DNA of 32,659 bases. It comes from Paraburkholderia piptadeniae (GTDB lineage: Bacteria; Pseudomonadota; Gammaproteobacteria; Burkholderiales; Burkholderiaceae). The stretch spans positions 1 through 32,659 of the forward strand of contig NZ_CYGY02000138.1 of the NCBI RefSeq assembly GCF_900007165.1, given 5' to 3'. The notes below the pieces were generated by a model. It made no database searches and was not told the origin of the DNA. It worked only from the letters and a program-made list of their open reading frames with translations. A program made the position numbers and the translations under genes. Below are positions 15,509 to 23,524 of the stretch, piece by piece (within the stretch, counting starts at the first letter, position 1; every line of letters begins with the position of its first letter).

Positions 15509-15991
15509 TGTTCTAATTCGAACAACCCAAGTCGCTGGGTTGCCGCCCACCTTCGGCGTTCTAATTAGAACACGCGCAGAATGTCCTTGCTCGCCGTGTG
15601 CCTGTAGGACTTCAGCAGCGCATATTAGTTCTGCAGCGTTGATTTGGGGGTTGCGAGGGTTGCAACACCGTACTCATCATCACCGCGGGTGACGTCCCAC
15701 CCGATCGCGCGTCGTCGGCGAAGCCGTAACGCTGGGTCAGCAGTCAGCCAGCGTAGGAGCGAACGGACCTGTTGTACTCCAAGTCTCGGCAACGCCCCGC
15801 GTGCCTGATCACGTGGATATCGGCCATCGAGCGTTGTACGACTCTGCCAGGTGGGATGGTCGTGCGCAGCGTCGCACAACCACGGTTCGAGGCGTGGCCG
15901 CGCACCTGTTCTATTTAGAACACTCGCAAGCGTTCTTTTCAGGTATCAGGCTTGATGATTGGCAGCGGACCCCAGTGTTCTAATTAGAACA
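15509..15991. repeat. Four palindromes TGTTCTAATTAGAACA: candidate parS centromere
   Basis: The sequence GTTCTAATTAGAAC with flanking T and A occurs at 15509-15524 (one central change, AATTCG), 15557-15572 (C at the first base), 15907-15922 (CTATTTAG core) and 15976-15991 (perfect). They form two pairs, 48 and 69 bp apart, separated by about 350 bp. They lie downstream of parAB and before the next gene, where a plasmid centromere would be expected. No other gene nearby would explain such a palindrome. The remaining non-coding DNA from 14975 to 16335 shows no supported gene. CAACCC/GGGTTG (15524-15543) can form a small hairpin between the first two copies. Confidence 0.6.
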
Positions 15992-16335
15992 CTCACGCAT
16001 TCAGGGCGTTCGTCACGGTCAGCGCTCGTGCCGCGCCGACGCGAAGGAAGTAGCCGATATGATCTGCAGATTTGTGAGCCGCTGGATGGTCTGCCCAGTT
16101 CGAGCTTACACTGATGAGAAGCACTTTTGAGTGGGCTTGTCCGCGAGCGGCCAGTGCATGGTGCAATGCCGGATCGGAGCCTGAGTCTTGCGTCTCACGG
16201 ACTTTCCAGTCCTTTCACGAATTTCGCCCTATCTTGCGTTTCGGTCGCGCAAGGCAGGGACAACGCAATCGCACTCGTGCCCGTTTGTCCCCGGCACCCG
16301 GGAGGTCCTTCAGACGGGCGGTCTCTGACAGCGGC

Positions 16336-18252
16336 TTATGTCTGATCAGGTCGGCGATGGACCGCGGACCCGTCTAGCGCCGCATTAAAAAACCGCTCGA
16401 CCGCCCGGTACTGCCGCGCCGCGTCGCCCTTCGTATAGCAAGTGGTGGTCGCCAGACTCGCGTGTCCCAGCCCCGACTGAACGTCGCGCAGATTGCTGCC
16501 CGCATCGAGCGCGTGGTTGGCGTGCGTGTGGCGCAACCAGCGGGTGCTGGCGCGTCGTAGTTCGGTCGCGGCCCCCGGATTGGCGCCCTCCAGCTGCTGC
16601 GCTGCGCGTTCGAAAATCCGCTTGTACAGACGCGCCAGCGCGTCTGGCGTCAGCGGCAGGCCCGTTTTCAGGTGGGCGATGAGGGGCGTCGCGCCGGGTG
16701 CGGTCTCGAGCGTGAGCGGGGTCGGGCGGCGCTGCAGCGTGCGCGAGAGCGCGTCCATCAGCCGGTGCGGTATCGGCACCTGACGTGCGCGCCGGCCCTT
16801 GCCTTCCACCTGCAGCGCCCAGGCGTCATCCAGCGCGGCGTCGAGGACCTTGCGGGACAGGGCGCCCGTGGTCGCGGCGACCAGTTCCGCGCGGCGCAGT
16901 CCCGTCGCATAGGCGAGCAGCAGCGCGAAATGGTCGCGCTGCTCCGCCGGCGAGGGGGCTGGCCGGCTGACCGTCTGCAGCACAAGGCGCCACTGCGCGT
17001 GCGTCAGTGTGCGTCCCGTTGCGTCGAGCGCCGGCCTCGCGCTGCCGACCTTCGGAAGGTCGTGGAACGGGTTGACCCGCAGGTATTGCTGCCCGACCAG
17101 CCAGTTGAACATGGCCGACAGCAGCTTGCGGGCGATTTCACGGCTGTTTTCCGGCAGCGGCTTGGCAAAGGGCCGCCACGCGGGATCGAACCGTTCTGCC
17201 TTGCCGTTGCCGATCCACCGCTTTGCCGGCTGCGGATCTGCCAGAAAGCCGTTGACGTACTCGCCGACATCCTCCGCATGCAGCGACGACACCGGCTTGC
17301 CCTTGACCATCAGGGTCCACAGCAGCAGGCGTTCTGCCTCGCGCCGATAGGCCCGCGCGGTGTGCGCACTGCGGGCGCCGGCGATCGCTATCCAGGCCTG
17401 AATGGCGTCCAGATCGGTCGTGATTGTCGCCTGATGTGCAGGCAGCGGCGCCCGATTGAGACCGTGCGAGCCATCCAGTTCCGATGGGACCCGCAGCGAT
17501 TCCAGCGGCACGACGTCGACTGATGTCCCCAACCGGGGTGGTCGCGCGAGTGCGGGATGGCCCGCCGGGAACTGCCGGCGCGGCGTGAGCGCGAGCGGCG
17601 GAAGCTCGCCCACTGACCCGGCATGCAGCGCAAGCCAGGCCGTAATGCGCTGCGCGCCCTTGGGCCCGAGCCGGGGCACGGCGGTGTACCAGCGCTGCCG
17701 CCGCTGGCGGATCAGCGTGAGCAGATCGGCGAGCGTGGTCTGCCCCGCCGCGGCGAGGCGGGCGGCGACTGCGGGCTCGAACCAGCCGTCGAGCGGGTGG
17801 TCAGGGATGGGCGCCTCGGCGAGGGTTGATTCCATGCGGGCGAGCGCCGCAGTCTGACGCGCACGCAGCCGTGCATTGCGGACGATTTTCCGGTCGACGC
17901 GCGGCGACGCCGCAGGCGGGAAGTCGGCACGGTACAGCTCGAGCAGTTCCGCTTCGCCATAGACGCAGTCCGGGTCCACCTGCTCGCGGTACGCCTCCAG
18001 CGTCGGAACGTCATCGCGGCCATGCAGGTCGGCTGCCGGAATGCTGCCGGGTTTCAGGCGCAGCAGGTGAGCCGCCTCGGTGTCGCGCGCGCGTCGCGCA
18101 GCGGCGGCCAGCGCATCGCGCAGTGTCGCGATGAGCCGCCGTGTCGCGCGTACGTCGGTCGCCGCGTCGCCATAACTGCGGTGCAGCTGCTCGACGGACA
18201 CACCATCGAGGTAGCCGCGGTACAGCGTGAAGTGCTGCCGGGTGAGTCGCAT
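16336..18252 (-). CDS. Large tyrosine recombinase/integrase with DUF3701-like N-terminal domain
   Basis: I start this at the ATG at 18252 (MRLTRQHFTLYRGYLDGVSV), giving 638 residues; the frame extends upstream but overlaps the next gene. The N-terminal 280 residues (including LTLIRQRRQRWYTAVPRLGP and KGAQRITAWL) look like the DUF3701 region of long phage-type integrases. The core-binding domain begins near TITTDLDAIQAWIAIAGARS. The catalytic domain has ATGLRRAELVA (Arg I), VEGKGRRARQVPIP (Lys), RWLRHTHANHALD, LGHASLATTTCY (Tyr). Box II reads RWLRH where most relatives have HWLRH. A role in multimer resolution or integration is possible. Near the partition locus I lean to resolution, but this is inference. 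Confidence 0.8.
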   Translation of the reverse strand: MRLTRQHFTLYRGYLDGVSVEQLHRSYGDAATDVRATRRLIATLRDALAAAARRARDTEAAHLLRLKPGSIPAADLHGRDDVPTLEAYREQVDPDCVYGEAELLELYRADFPPAASPRVDRKIVRNARLRARQTAALARMESTLAEAPIPDHPLDGWFEPAVAARLAAAGQTTLADLLTLIRQRRQRWYTAVPRLGPKGAQRITAWLALHAGSVGELPPLALTPRRQFPAGHPALARPPRLGTSVDVVPLESLRVPSELDGSHGLNRAPLPAHQATITTDLDAIQAWIAIAGARSAHTARAYRREAERLLLWTLMVKGKPVSSLHAEDVGEYVNGFLADPQPAKRWIGNGKAERFDPAWRPFAKPLPENSREIARKLLSAMFNWLVGQQYLRVNPFHDLPKVGSARPALDATGRTLTHAQWRLVLQTVSRPAPSPAEQRDHFALLLAYATGLRRAELVAATTGALSRKVLDAALDDAWALQVEGKGRRARQVPIPHRLMDALSRTLQRRPTPLTLETAPGATPLIAHLKTGLPLTPDALARLYKRIFERAAQQLEGANPGAATELRRASTRWLRHTHANHALDAGSNLRDVQSGLGHASLATTTCYTKGDAARQYRAVERFFNAALDGSAVHRRPDQT

Positions 18253-18263
18253 CGGTCGTCGCC

Positions 18264-18539
18264 TCAGTGGGTGAAGCCGTCCCGGATCAGACCTGCCAGT
18301 CTGTCGTGGTCGGCGGCGAACCGTGCGCGGCCCGCGGTGTCCTCCGGTCCCACCAGCCCCCTTGCCAGGCTGAACCACAGGGCCAGCGCGCCCAGCGCGC
18401 CCAGCGCGAAGTCGTGGTGCAGGCGGCGCCTGCCGGCGCGCGTGGCCTCGCGCGCGATGAATTCGTGCAGTTCATGTTCGGTGCGCGCGGTCAGCCGGGC
18501 GTAGTCATAGCTGGGAATCAGGTGCGTTCGGGCGGCCAT
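18264..18539 (-). CDS. Small hypothetical protein upstream of the integrase
   Basis: A 91-residue frame started at ATG 18539 (MAARTHLIPSYDYARLTART); an upstream ATG at 18587 is possible. It is 11 bp upstream of the integrase and in the same direction, so probably cotranscribed. The sequence is helical and mostly charged (EHELHEFIAREATRAGRRRL), with one short hydrophobic stretch (FALGALGALALWFSLARGLV) that is a possible membrane segment or buried helix. I recognise no family. A partner protein of the recombinase is conceivable but unsupported. Confidence 0.5.
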   Translation of the reverse strand: MAARTHLIPSYDYARLTARTEHELHEFIAREATRAGRRRLHHDFALGALGALALWFSLARGLVGPEDTAGRARFAADHDRLAGLIRDGFTH

Positions 18540-18610
18540 ATTGGTGGTGCGCGGCCTCGCGGACCGGAAATTATTCTTGTCAATCAATCACTTGGACGCA
18601 TCCTATCATC

Positions 18611-18662
18611 CAGTTCCTGAACTGACAACGAAAAACGGCATTCGTGATAACTCCGGTTATCA
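18611..18662. promoter_or_regulatory. Two adjacent palindromes upstream of the integrase pair
   Basis: CAGTTC-CT-GAACTG at 18611-18624 and TGATAAC-TCCG-GTTATCA at 18645-18662 are both perfect. They lie between the minus-strand integrase genes and the decayed hydrolase gene. They may be operators or recombinase sites. No protein can be assigned. Confidence 0.35.
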
Positions 18663-18800
18663 GATGTGGCGATTGTTGTGTGGTCGGCACCACTGTTTGT
18701 ACTTGCAGCGCAGGCGATTTTTCCTATGTTGATAGCAGCGAGCGCCGCTGCGGCAACCTCACGCCGGTCCGAGAGGCAGGCGTGGCGCAGGGAGACAGCG

Positions 18801-20427
18801 ATGGTCCGGGGAATTGCGGCACTATGTCTCGCACTGCTCCTGACAGACGGCTGCGCACAAAGCATGAACACAAACCGGGGCACGCTCAATCCGGACTTTC
18901 TGGTGAATGGCGTGCTAAGCAACTCTCTCTCGGGCACCACGTTCGTGCCGCGAAAGGGAAAGAACTACGTCCCCAACCGGGGACGCGAAAGCGGCCTCTG
19001 GGACATCACGAACGAACTGTCGGGCGCAGGCGCGGTGAAGGGCTCGGGCACGCAGAGTGCCCCCTGTTTCCGGGCCGCCCGCTTCTGGCGCCCCCGCATC
19101 CGTCACCAACGACATTACGTCCGGACCTAGACCAAACAACGATCTTCTCCGCGGCTTTACACTTACGGGCACGCACGCGCAGCCGGTCCGGCCGAAAGTG
19201 GCGCCAAAGCGGACAGGAGCGAACGGCCGCTACGACGTCGTGCGCGTATTCTTCGGCACGGACCGGGTCGTATCCGCTCCGACAGATGGTCCGCCGCAAT
19301 TCACGAGTGACTATGCGCCAACCGTAACTCAGCGTGGATGTCAGCATCCCGCGCAATCATGGAACCGCCGCCATTGAGTCGCCGTCCGTGCTGCGGATGG
19401 AGTTTCACGGTGACCCCGACCGCGACGTGTCGATCCTTCAAGTTGCGCTTGGCCCATACGAGCAGTTCCGCGCGGGAATGCGCACGAAGGCATTAAACGC
19501 GTGGACGCTGAGCGTGCTGCTGTTCATTCACGGCTACAACGTCAGCTTTGAGGACGCGGCGATGCGCACCGCGCAGATGGCGTACGACCTTGACTTCGCG
19601 GGCGCACCGGTATTCTTCATGGCCGTCGCGGGATAGGCCAATTTGCTATTTCGAGGACGAGCAGTCGATCGAACGCGCCGAGGGCGACATCGAGCAGTTC
19701 GTCATGGGGGTCCTCTCGGCCTCGCCGAGTGCCTATCTGTATGTCATCGCGTACAGCATGGGCAAGCGCGGCTTGACGCGCGCCCTGGTGAGCTTTGCCC
19801 GCAACCACCCGGACGAGGCCTACCGGCTGCGTGAGGTGGTGCTTGCTGCGCCGGAAATCGACACCGATGTTTTCGTCAATCAGATCGCGCCCGGTCTGAT
19901 CGCGATTGGATGATACAGAGGAAAATAGCGGCTCCAAAATGGTGCCCGTTGAGCTGCACAACGAAAGTGGCCGCATCCGTCAATCAGTGCGGCGCGCTCT
20001 GTGAAACGGTGGCCGCGCTGCGGCGGCCGCCGGTTTCCCTGTTCAGTTTTCGCTGATTTCCGCGTGACTGGCCGGCTCGTGTCGTATCACTCCTGTACCG
20101 CCTGACGGCGCTCGTTGAATGTGATACGGATTCTTTGACAGGGGCCGCTTTCCGATAGGTGCGCGTCTACGGGAGTCTTTACGCGTGCTGGTGCGTGGCG
20201 GCTCGCGGGCCGGGACTCCGGCGAGAATGTGGTGCTGCTGAAGGGGATCGGGACGATCGACGTAACCAATCTCGATATGGATTTGACGGGCCACTCGTAT
20301 GTCGGCGACCGGCGCGATCCTCTCGGATCTCTACTACATCATCCAAGCCGACACGCGGCCCAGCAAACGGTTCGGCCTCTCACACAAGACGCGGAACGGG
20401 AGCGATTACTGGGTTTTCAACCGCTAA
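18801..20427 (+). pseudogene. Lipoprotein alpha/beta hydrolase (DUF900-like), multiply frameshifted
   Basis: The start at 18801 (after CAGGGAGACAGCG) gives MVRGIAALCLALLLTDGCAQ, a lipoprotein signal with lipobox TDGC. Pieces of one protein then follow in changing frames. Up to about 19055: NTNRGTLNPDFLVNGVLSNS. 19060-19330: YDVVRVFFGTDRVVSAPTDG. 19334-19630: DVSIPRNHGTAAIESPSVLR and LSVLLFIHGYNVSFEDAAMR. 19640-19913: YLYVIAYSMGKRGLTRALVS (nucleophile serine in YSMG) and EIDTDVFVNQIAPGL. About 20205-20427: GENVVLLKGIGTIDVTNLDM, DLTGHSYVGD, LSDLYYIIQADTRPSKRFGL and a final YWVFNR. This order matches alpha/beta hydrolases of the DUF900 type. The part 19914-20200 is degenerate, so there may also be an insertion. 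At least four frame changes are needed. Confidence 0.7.
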
Positions 20428-20493
20428 CCTCGGGTCTACCGGATACGTCGACCGTAAGGAATTGTCGTCGCCTGTGCTGAGCACGGGTACGGA

Positions 20494-20691
20494 TCAGCTC
20501 TTGGGAATACGCGTGACGCGGTGTGGTGCGCTGCAGCCGGCTGAATGGCCGGCCGCGGCTCGCAGCCTGCGCCTGCCTTCCTCGTTCGCGCGCTCGCGCG
20601 AGGACAGCACTGCGAGTTGCATCATGGCTAGTGAACTGACGACGCCCACGATCACCAGCGCGATGTCTTTGCGCACCTTGGCGCGCCTCAC
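20494..20691 (-). CDS. Possible small membrane protein
   Basis: From a GTG at 20691 the frame encodes VRRAKVRKDIALVIVGVVSS then LAMMQLAVLSS and a basic tail. The hydrophobic run of about 20 residues flanked by positive charge is a credible single membrane span. There is no strong ribosome-binding site, and the region around is decayed, so this may be a remnant. No family recognised. Confidence 0.3.
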   Translation of the reverse strand: MRRAKVRKDIALVIVGVVSSLAMMQLAVLSSRERANEEGRRRLRAAAGHSAGCSAPHRVTRIPKS

Positions 20692-20723
20692 GAGGTCACG
20701 ATGATTCCTTAGCCCAGCTATAG

Positions 20724-21010
20724 CGCATTTGGGAAACGCTGCACCGGATCGGTGGCGAGTCGGAGCTGGCTGACCACTACCTACGCCTGCTGGTCGCCGC
20801 GCGCAGCAATGCCATGATCGCGGTAGAAAACTACCTGCAGACGGCGGAATTGCTGGTTGAACAGCTGGAGAGGCAACCAGCCCGGACCAGCGAGCCGAGT
20901 GGCGCGAGGCCCTGCTGCAGCGCCTGTACGAACTCGTCGACGTGGCCGGGCTCATGACCGACGAAGCAGAACTGCGCTTCGCCGGGGCAAAGAACCCGCT
21001 TCCGATACCG
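20724..21010 (+). pseudogene. Decayed gene for a helical protein
   Basis: The frame open from 20724 reads WETLHRIGGESELADHYLRL, then LVAARSNAMIAVENYLQTAE and LLVEQLERQPARTSEP. After about 20900 a neighbouring frame continues EWREALLQRLYELVDVAGLM then TDEAELRFAGAKNP. The text is convincing helical protein with one frameshift, and a stop (20721-20723) just upstream removes the start. No family recognised. It belongs with the other broken genes of 18.8-21.0 kb. Positions 21010-21330 hold no gene I can support. Confidence 0.4.
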
Positions 21011-21332
21011 TGCCCCCGTCGATTCTCGACCTTTAGGTCGTTCGGAGATCGTCACAGACACCTTCAGCAATCCGGCTGGCCAATCCGGCGATCGCTCGAC
21101 CACGGCTGCATCTACTTTTACTCCCAGAACGCATTGAGTTTTACTTCAGCGGACGCCGAGGCTCGATTTTCGAGTGGAAGACACACTTGCTTTGATCGAG
21201 CGCCAACTTACAGCGATCGGCGATCGCGAGCATAGGTGAATAGTATATCTAACTAATTATGAGTGGTTAATGGCGAACCGTCGCCGTGCCATGATTTCAT
21301 TTTCAACAAATGCGTTAAGAATTCGATGCATA

Positions 21333-21361
21333 TTGCATGTGCTTATGCAACAATTTGTAAC
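21333..21361 (+). promoter_or_regulatory. Possible promoter for the tandem-domain gene pair
   Basis: TTGCAT (21333-21338) and TGTAAC (21356-21361) are 17 bp apart inside a locally AT-rich stretch (about 21236-21420). TTGCAT and ATGCAA form a small inverted repeat here. The next gene starts at 21428. The match to a sigma-70 promoter is moderate. Confidence 0.3.
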
Positions 21362-21427
21362 GATGCTCCCCTTCGTCGCTTAACATTGTCCACACTAGTT
21401 GCTCCTCTTGCGAACTTGGGCAGTCTG

Positions 21428-21805
21428 ATGTTAGAGATCAATGAACTGCATACTGATGATTTTCTCACTGTTCGATTTGGACTCCTTACGCCTGCTTGGA
21501 CGGTGACGAGCGACAGCGATTCCGTCCAACTCGCTGATGCGCACGGCTATCGATGCGCTGCTGTGCCAGTCGACTCAAACAGCATTTCGCAAATACGCAA
21601 GTTGCACGATGGCGTCGGATGTGTTGTATGCAAGGTCAATATATTCGGCAGGTCCCTTACCCTGTATCTGTACGGGAAAAAAGTTTGCGAGCATACCTGG
21701 CACGGCGTTGCGGCCTCTCATCGCAACATCGACTTCGCGCACGATGTAGTTCGGTTGGTACAACCAGAGGTTCCTAGGAAAGTCGTGAATATTCGTGACG
21801 TTTGA
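21428..21805 (+). CDS. Stand-alone copy of the domain found at the N-terminus of the following PAS protein
   Basis: I start at ATG 21428 (MLEINELHTDDFLTVRFGLL), giving 125 residues. The frame is open upstream to 21263, but that part is unlike protein. Residues 20-115 align by eye with residues 15-100 of the next protein. Shared features are PAW/PVW, a SDS/SSD stretch, VNIFGRSLTLYLYGKK against VRLFGRNVELQLVGKK, and EHTWHGVAASH against EAHWAGVAAAL. There is no PAS domain here. The domain has no name I know. It may be a sensory or protein-interaction module, and the short copy could bind or compete with the long one. A gap of 56 bp separates the two genes. Confidence 0.6.
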   Translation: MLEINELHTDDFLTVRFGLLTPAWTVTSDSDSVQLADAHGYRCAAVPVDSNSISQIRKLHDGVGCVVCKVNIFGRSLTLYLYGKKVCEHTWHGVAASHRNIDFAHDVVRLVQPEVPRKVVNIRDV

Positions 21806-21861
21806 ACAAGCCTCGATTCGAAACTCAACGAATCGCATGACCTAGTTGCGGGTGTAAACGG

Positions 21862-22809
21862 ATGAAGAGCAAGAAAGTCTTTGACGAATTCGATAGGCAC
21901 TTCGGGACTTCCAGTCCAGTCTGGCAATTCTCCTCGTCTAGCGACGAGCTGGTACTGTCTCGGGCAGGCGGCGAGCAAGAGCCACAACTTTCCATCCCCT
22001 TGAACGGCGAGCAGGCTGCCTCCATCCGTGACGTGACTGGCGCGACAACAGTGTTGCTTCTCAACGTGCGGCTGTTTGGGCGAAATGTTGAATTGCAGCT
22101 AGTCGGCAAGAAGATCAGTGAGGCGCATTGGGCGGGCGTAGCAGCGGCGCTTTGCGATGCGGAAACGGTAGCAAGGAATTCGATGGACGCGTTGGCCTTT
22201 GCGGAGGGAATTATTTCGGAGGTGAACGCCGTCGTTGTTGTGCTGGACAAGGAAGGCACGATTCACCGCTTCAACAAGATGGCCGAGGAATATGCCGGCC
22301 GCAAAGAGGCTGATGTAATCGGAAAAAACGCCCAAAGACTTTTCATGACGCCGGACGAAGGTGAGTCGTCCCGGCGGAACATTACCCGGTTTTTTGAGCG
22401 TGGCCAGCCCTACGACGTTGAGAGGAACGTTCAGACTGTGAACGGCTCGCGGCGATTTCTCTTTCGCAACAGATTTATCGGCGCTGGAAATAGTGGCAGT
22501 GCCGAATGTATCGTCTGCTCGGGAATCGAAATTCCGGAAGTCGTTGATAGCGACGCCGTTGTGAGGACGGGCGATCGGCGCACCGCGTTGGGGGAGGCAT
22601 ACTGCCTCGACGTTTTGAAGAGGGTCATGGACTGGGCGGCGATGGTCGATGGAGCGCGGGCTTTATTGGCCTCGGTTGAAGAGGGTTCTGGTGACGCGGG
22701 ATCGCTCGCTCACGCGAAACGTCTTGCCGCAAGCGCCGTAAAAGATGCGTACGGACTATATGAAGAAATCGATGCGCGCCTGACCGTCGGACCGCATCGG
22801 GGCCAATGA
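21862..22809 (+). CDS. PAS-domain protein with uncharacterised N-terminal domain
   Basis: A 315-residue protein. Residues 15-100 are the domain shared with the upstream gene. Residues 108-225 form a PAS domain: ALAFAEGIISEVNAVVVVLD, KEGTIHRFNKMAEEYAGRKE, ADVIGKNAQRLFMTPDEGES and then an SRRFLFRNRFI core. The remainder (DAVVRTGDRRTALGEAYCLD to the end) is helical with no recognised catalytic domain. From memory, this same N-domain plus PAS arrangement heads longer GGDEF/EAL signalling proteins on some plasmids. Here no GGDEF or EAL domain follows, so it may be a truncated or adaptor form. It sits next to the XRE repressor and the virB operon, so a role in regulating transfer is plausible but unproven. 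No clear ribosome-binding site decides the start (GGGTGTAAACGG upstream). Confidence 0.7.
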   Translation: MKSKKVFDEFDRHFGTSSPVWQFSSSSDELVLSRAGGEQEPQLSIPLNGEQAASIRDVTGATTVLLLNVRLFGRNVELQLVGKKISEAHWAGVAAALCDAETVARNSMDALAFAEGIISEVNAVVVVLDKEGTIHRFNKMAEEYAGRKEADVIGKNAQRLFMTPDEGESSRRNITRFFERGQPYDVERNVQTVNGSRRFLFRNRFIGAGNSGSAECIVCSGIEIPEVVDSDAVVRTGDRRTALGEAYCLDVLKRVMDWAAMVDGARALLASVEEGSGDAGSLAHAKRLAASAVKDAYGLYEEIDARLTVGPHRGQ

Positions 22810-22828
22810 CGGAGCCGCGCTGCCTATT

Positions 22829-23248
22829 TCACTTCCCCTTGCTCGCAGTGCCCTTGCGTGCCTCGCGTTTACGGTCTGGCTCTTGCGAGTCAACAGCATC
22901 CATCTGTGGTCTGCGCGCCTGACCTCGGCGCCGGGCTGCGACGATGTTCTGCACGAACTCTTCGACTGAGCGGAGCTCACTCTCCGACAATCCTTCCAGC
23001 CAGTCTGGGGAGGGCCTACCGCCCGTAACCGGTCCTTTCCCAAGAGCCAGCCATACTGGGTTGACGCCATACAGCAACGCGAGCGAAACGGTGAAGCTGG
23101 ACCCGGTGCCCTTGAGCTCAAGCTCAGCGAGATTGCTCTGCGCAATTCCGACGTGCATCTCTACCTGTTTTTGGGTGAGCCCTCTGTTCTTGCGCGCACG
23201 GAGCAAGCGCTCTCCGAAAGGGGTGCGCCCCTGTTTAGAATTTTCCAT
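22829..23248 (-). CDS. XRE-family transcriptional regulator divergent from virB
   Basis: A 139-residue protein. Residues 10-70 form an XRE helix-turn-helix: FGERLLRARKNRGLTQKQVE, MHVGIAQSNLAELELKGTGS, SFTVSLALLYGVNPVWLALG. The C-terminal part is basic and low-complexity. It is transcribed away from the virB operon, and its start lies 22 bp from a 17-bp direct repeat overlapping a virB-oriented promoter. Repression of transfer genes and of itself is the natural inference. It is convergent with the PAS gene, with 19 bp between their ends. Confidence 0.75.
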   Translation of the reverse strand: MENSKQGRTPFGERLLRARKNRGLTQKQVEMHVGIAQSNLAELELKGTGSSFTVSLALLYGVNPVWLALGKGPVTGGRPSPDWLEGLSESELRSVEEFVQNIVAARRRGQARRPQMDAVDSQEPDRKREARKGTASKGK

Positions 23249-23269
23249 GCGACAAAGATAGAGTAGCTG

Positions 23270-23315
23270 AATATCGGTTTTCCGCTTGACGCAAATATCG
23301 GTTTTCCGCTATCGT
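23270..23315 (+). promoter_or_regulatory. virB-oriented promoter overlapped by a 17-bp direct repeat
   Basis: AATATCGGTTTTCCGCT occurs twice, at 23270-23286 and 23294-23310, 24 bp apart. The -35 TTGACG (23286-23291) starts at the last base of the first copy, and the -10 TATCGT (23310-23315) starts at the last base of the second, with an 18-bp spacer. A protein on both copies would block RNA polymerase. The XRE gene next door is the likely source. From 23316 to 23524 there are only short frames, such as a 30-codon one at 23322 (MNCQIVVDRLTNRARGG), which I cannot support as genes. Confidence 0.6.
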
Positions 23316-23524
23316 TCCTTCATGAACTGTCAGATCGTCGTTGATCGATTGACGAACCGAGCGCGTGGTGGCGTTACTCAACTCAAGCTCGTGAGGCTTT
23401 GCGGATGCGGGTAGTCGACCATCAGTGATCCGCTGCGCGGTGTAACGGAGCGGCCAAATGCAAATCTGGGGCTGCGCCTTCTTGAGCTTCACGCTGCGCT
23501 CGCGCCCGGAGCGGAGGAGGAAGC

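Noticed and set aside
15509..15991. CRISPR array or iterons
   Set aside because: Repeats are palindromic, few and irregularly spaced; no cas genes are present, and the replication origin is elsewhere with a different repeat.
23322..23414. 30-codon leader peptide before virB1
   Set aside because: No convincing ribosome-binding site and no attenuator-like hairpins; kept only as a note in the promoter entry.
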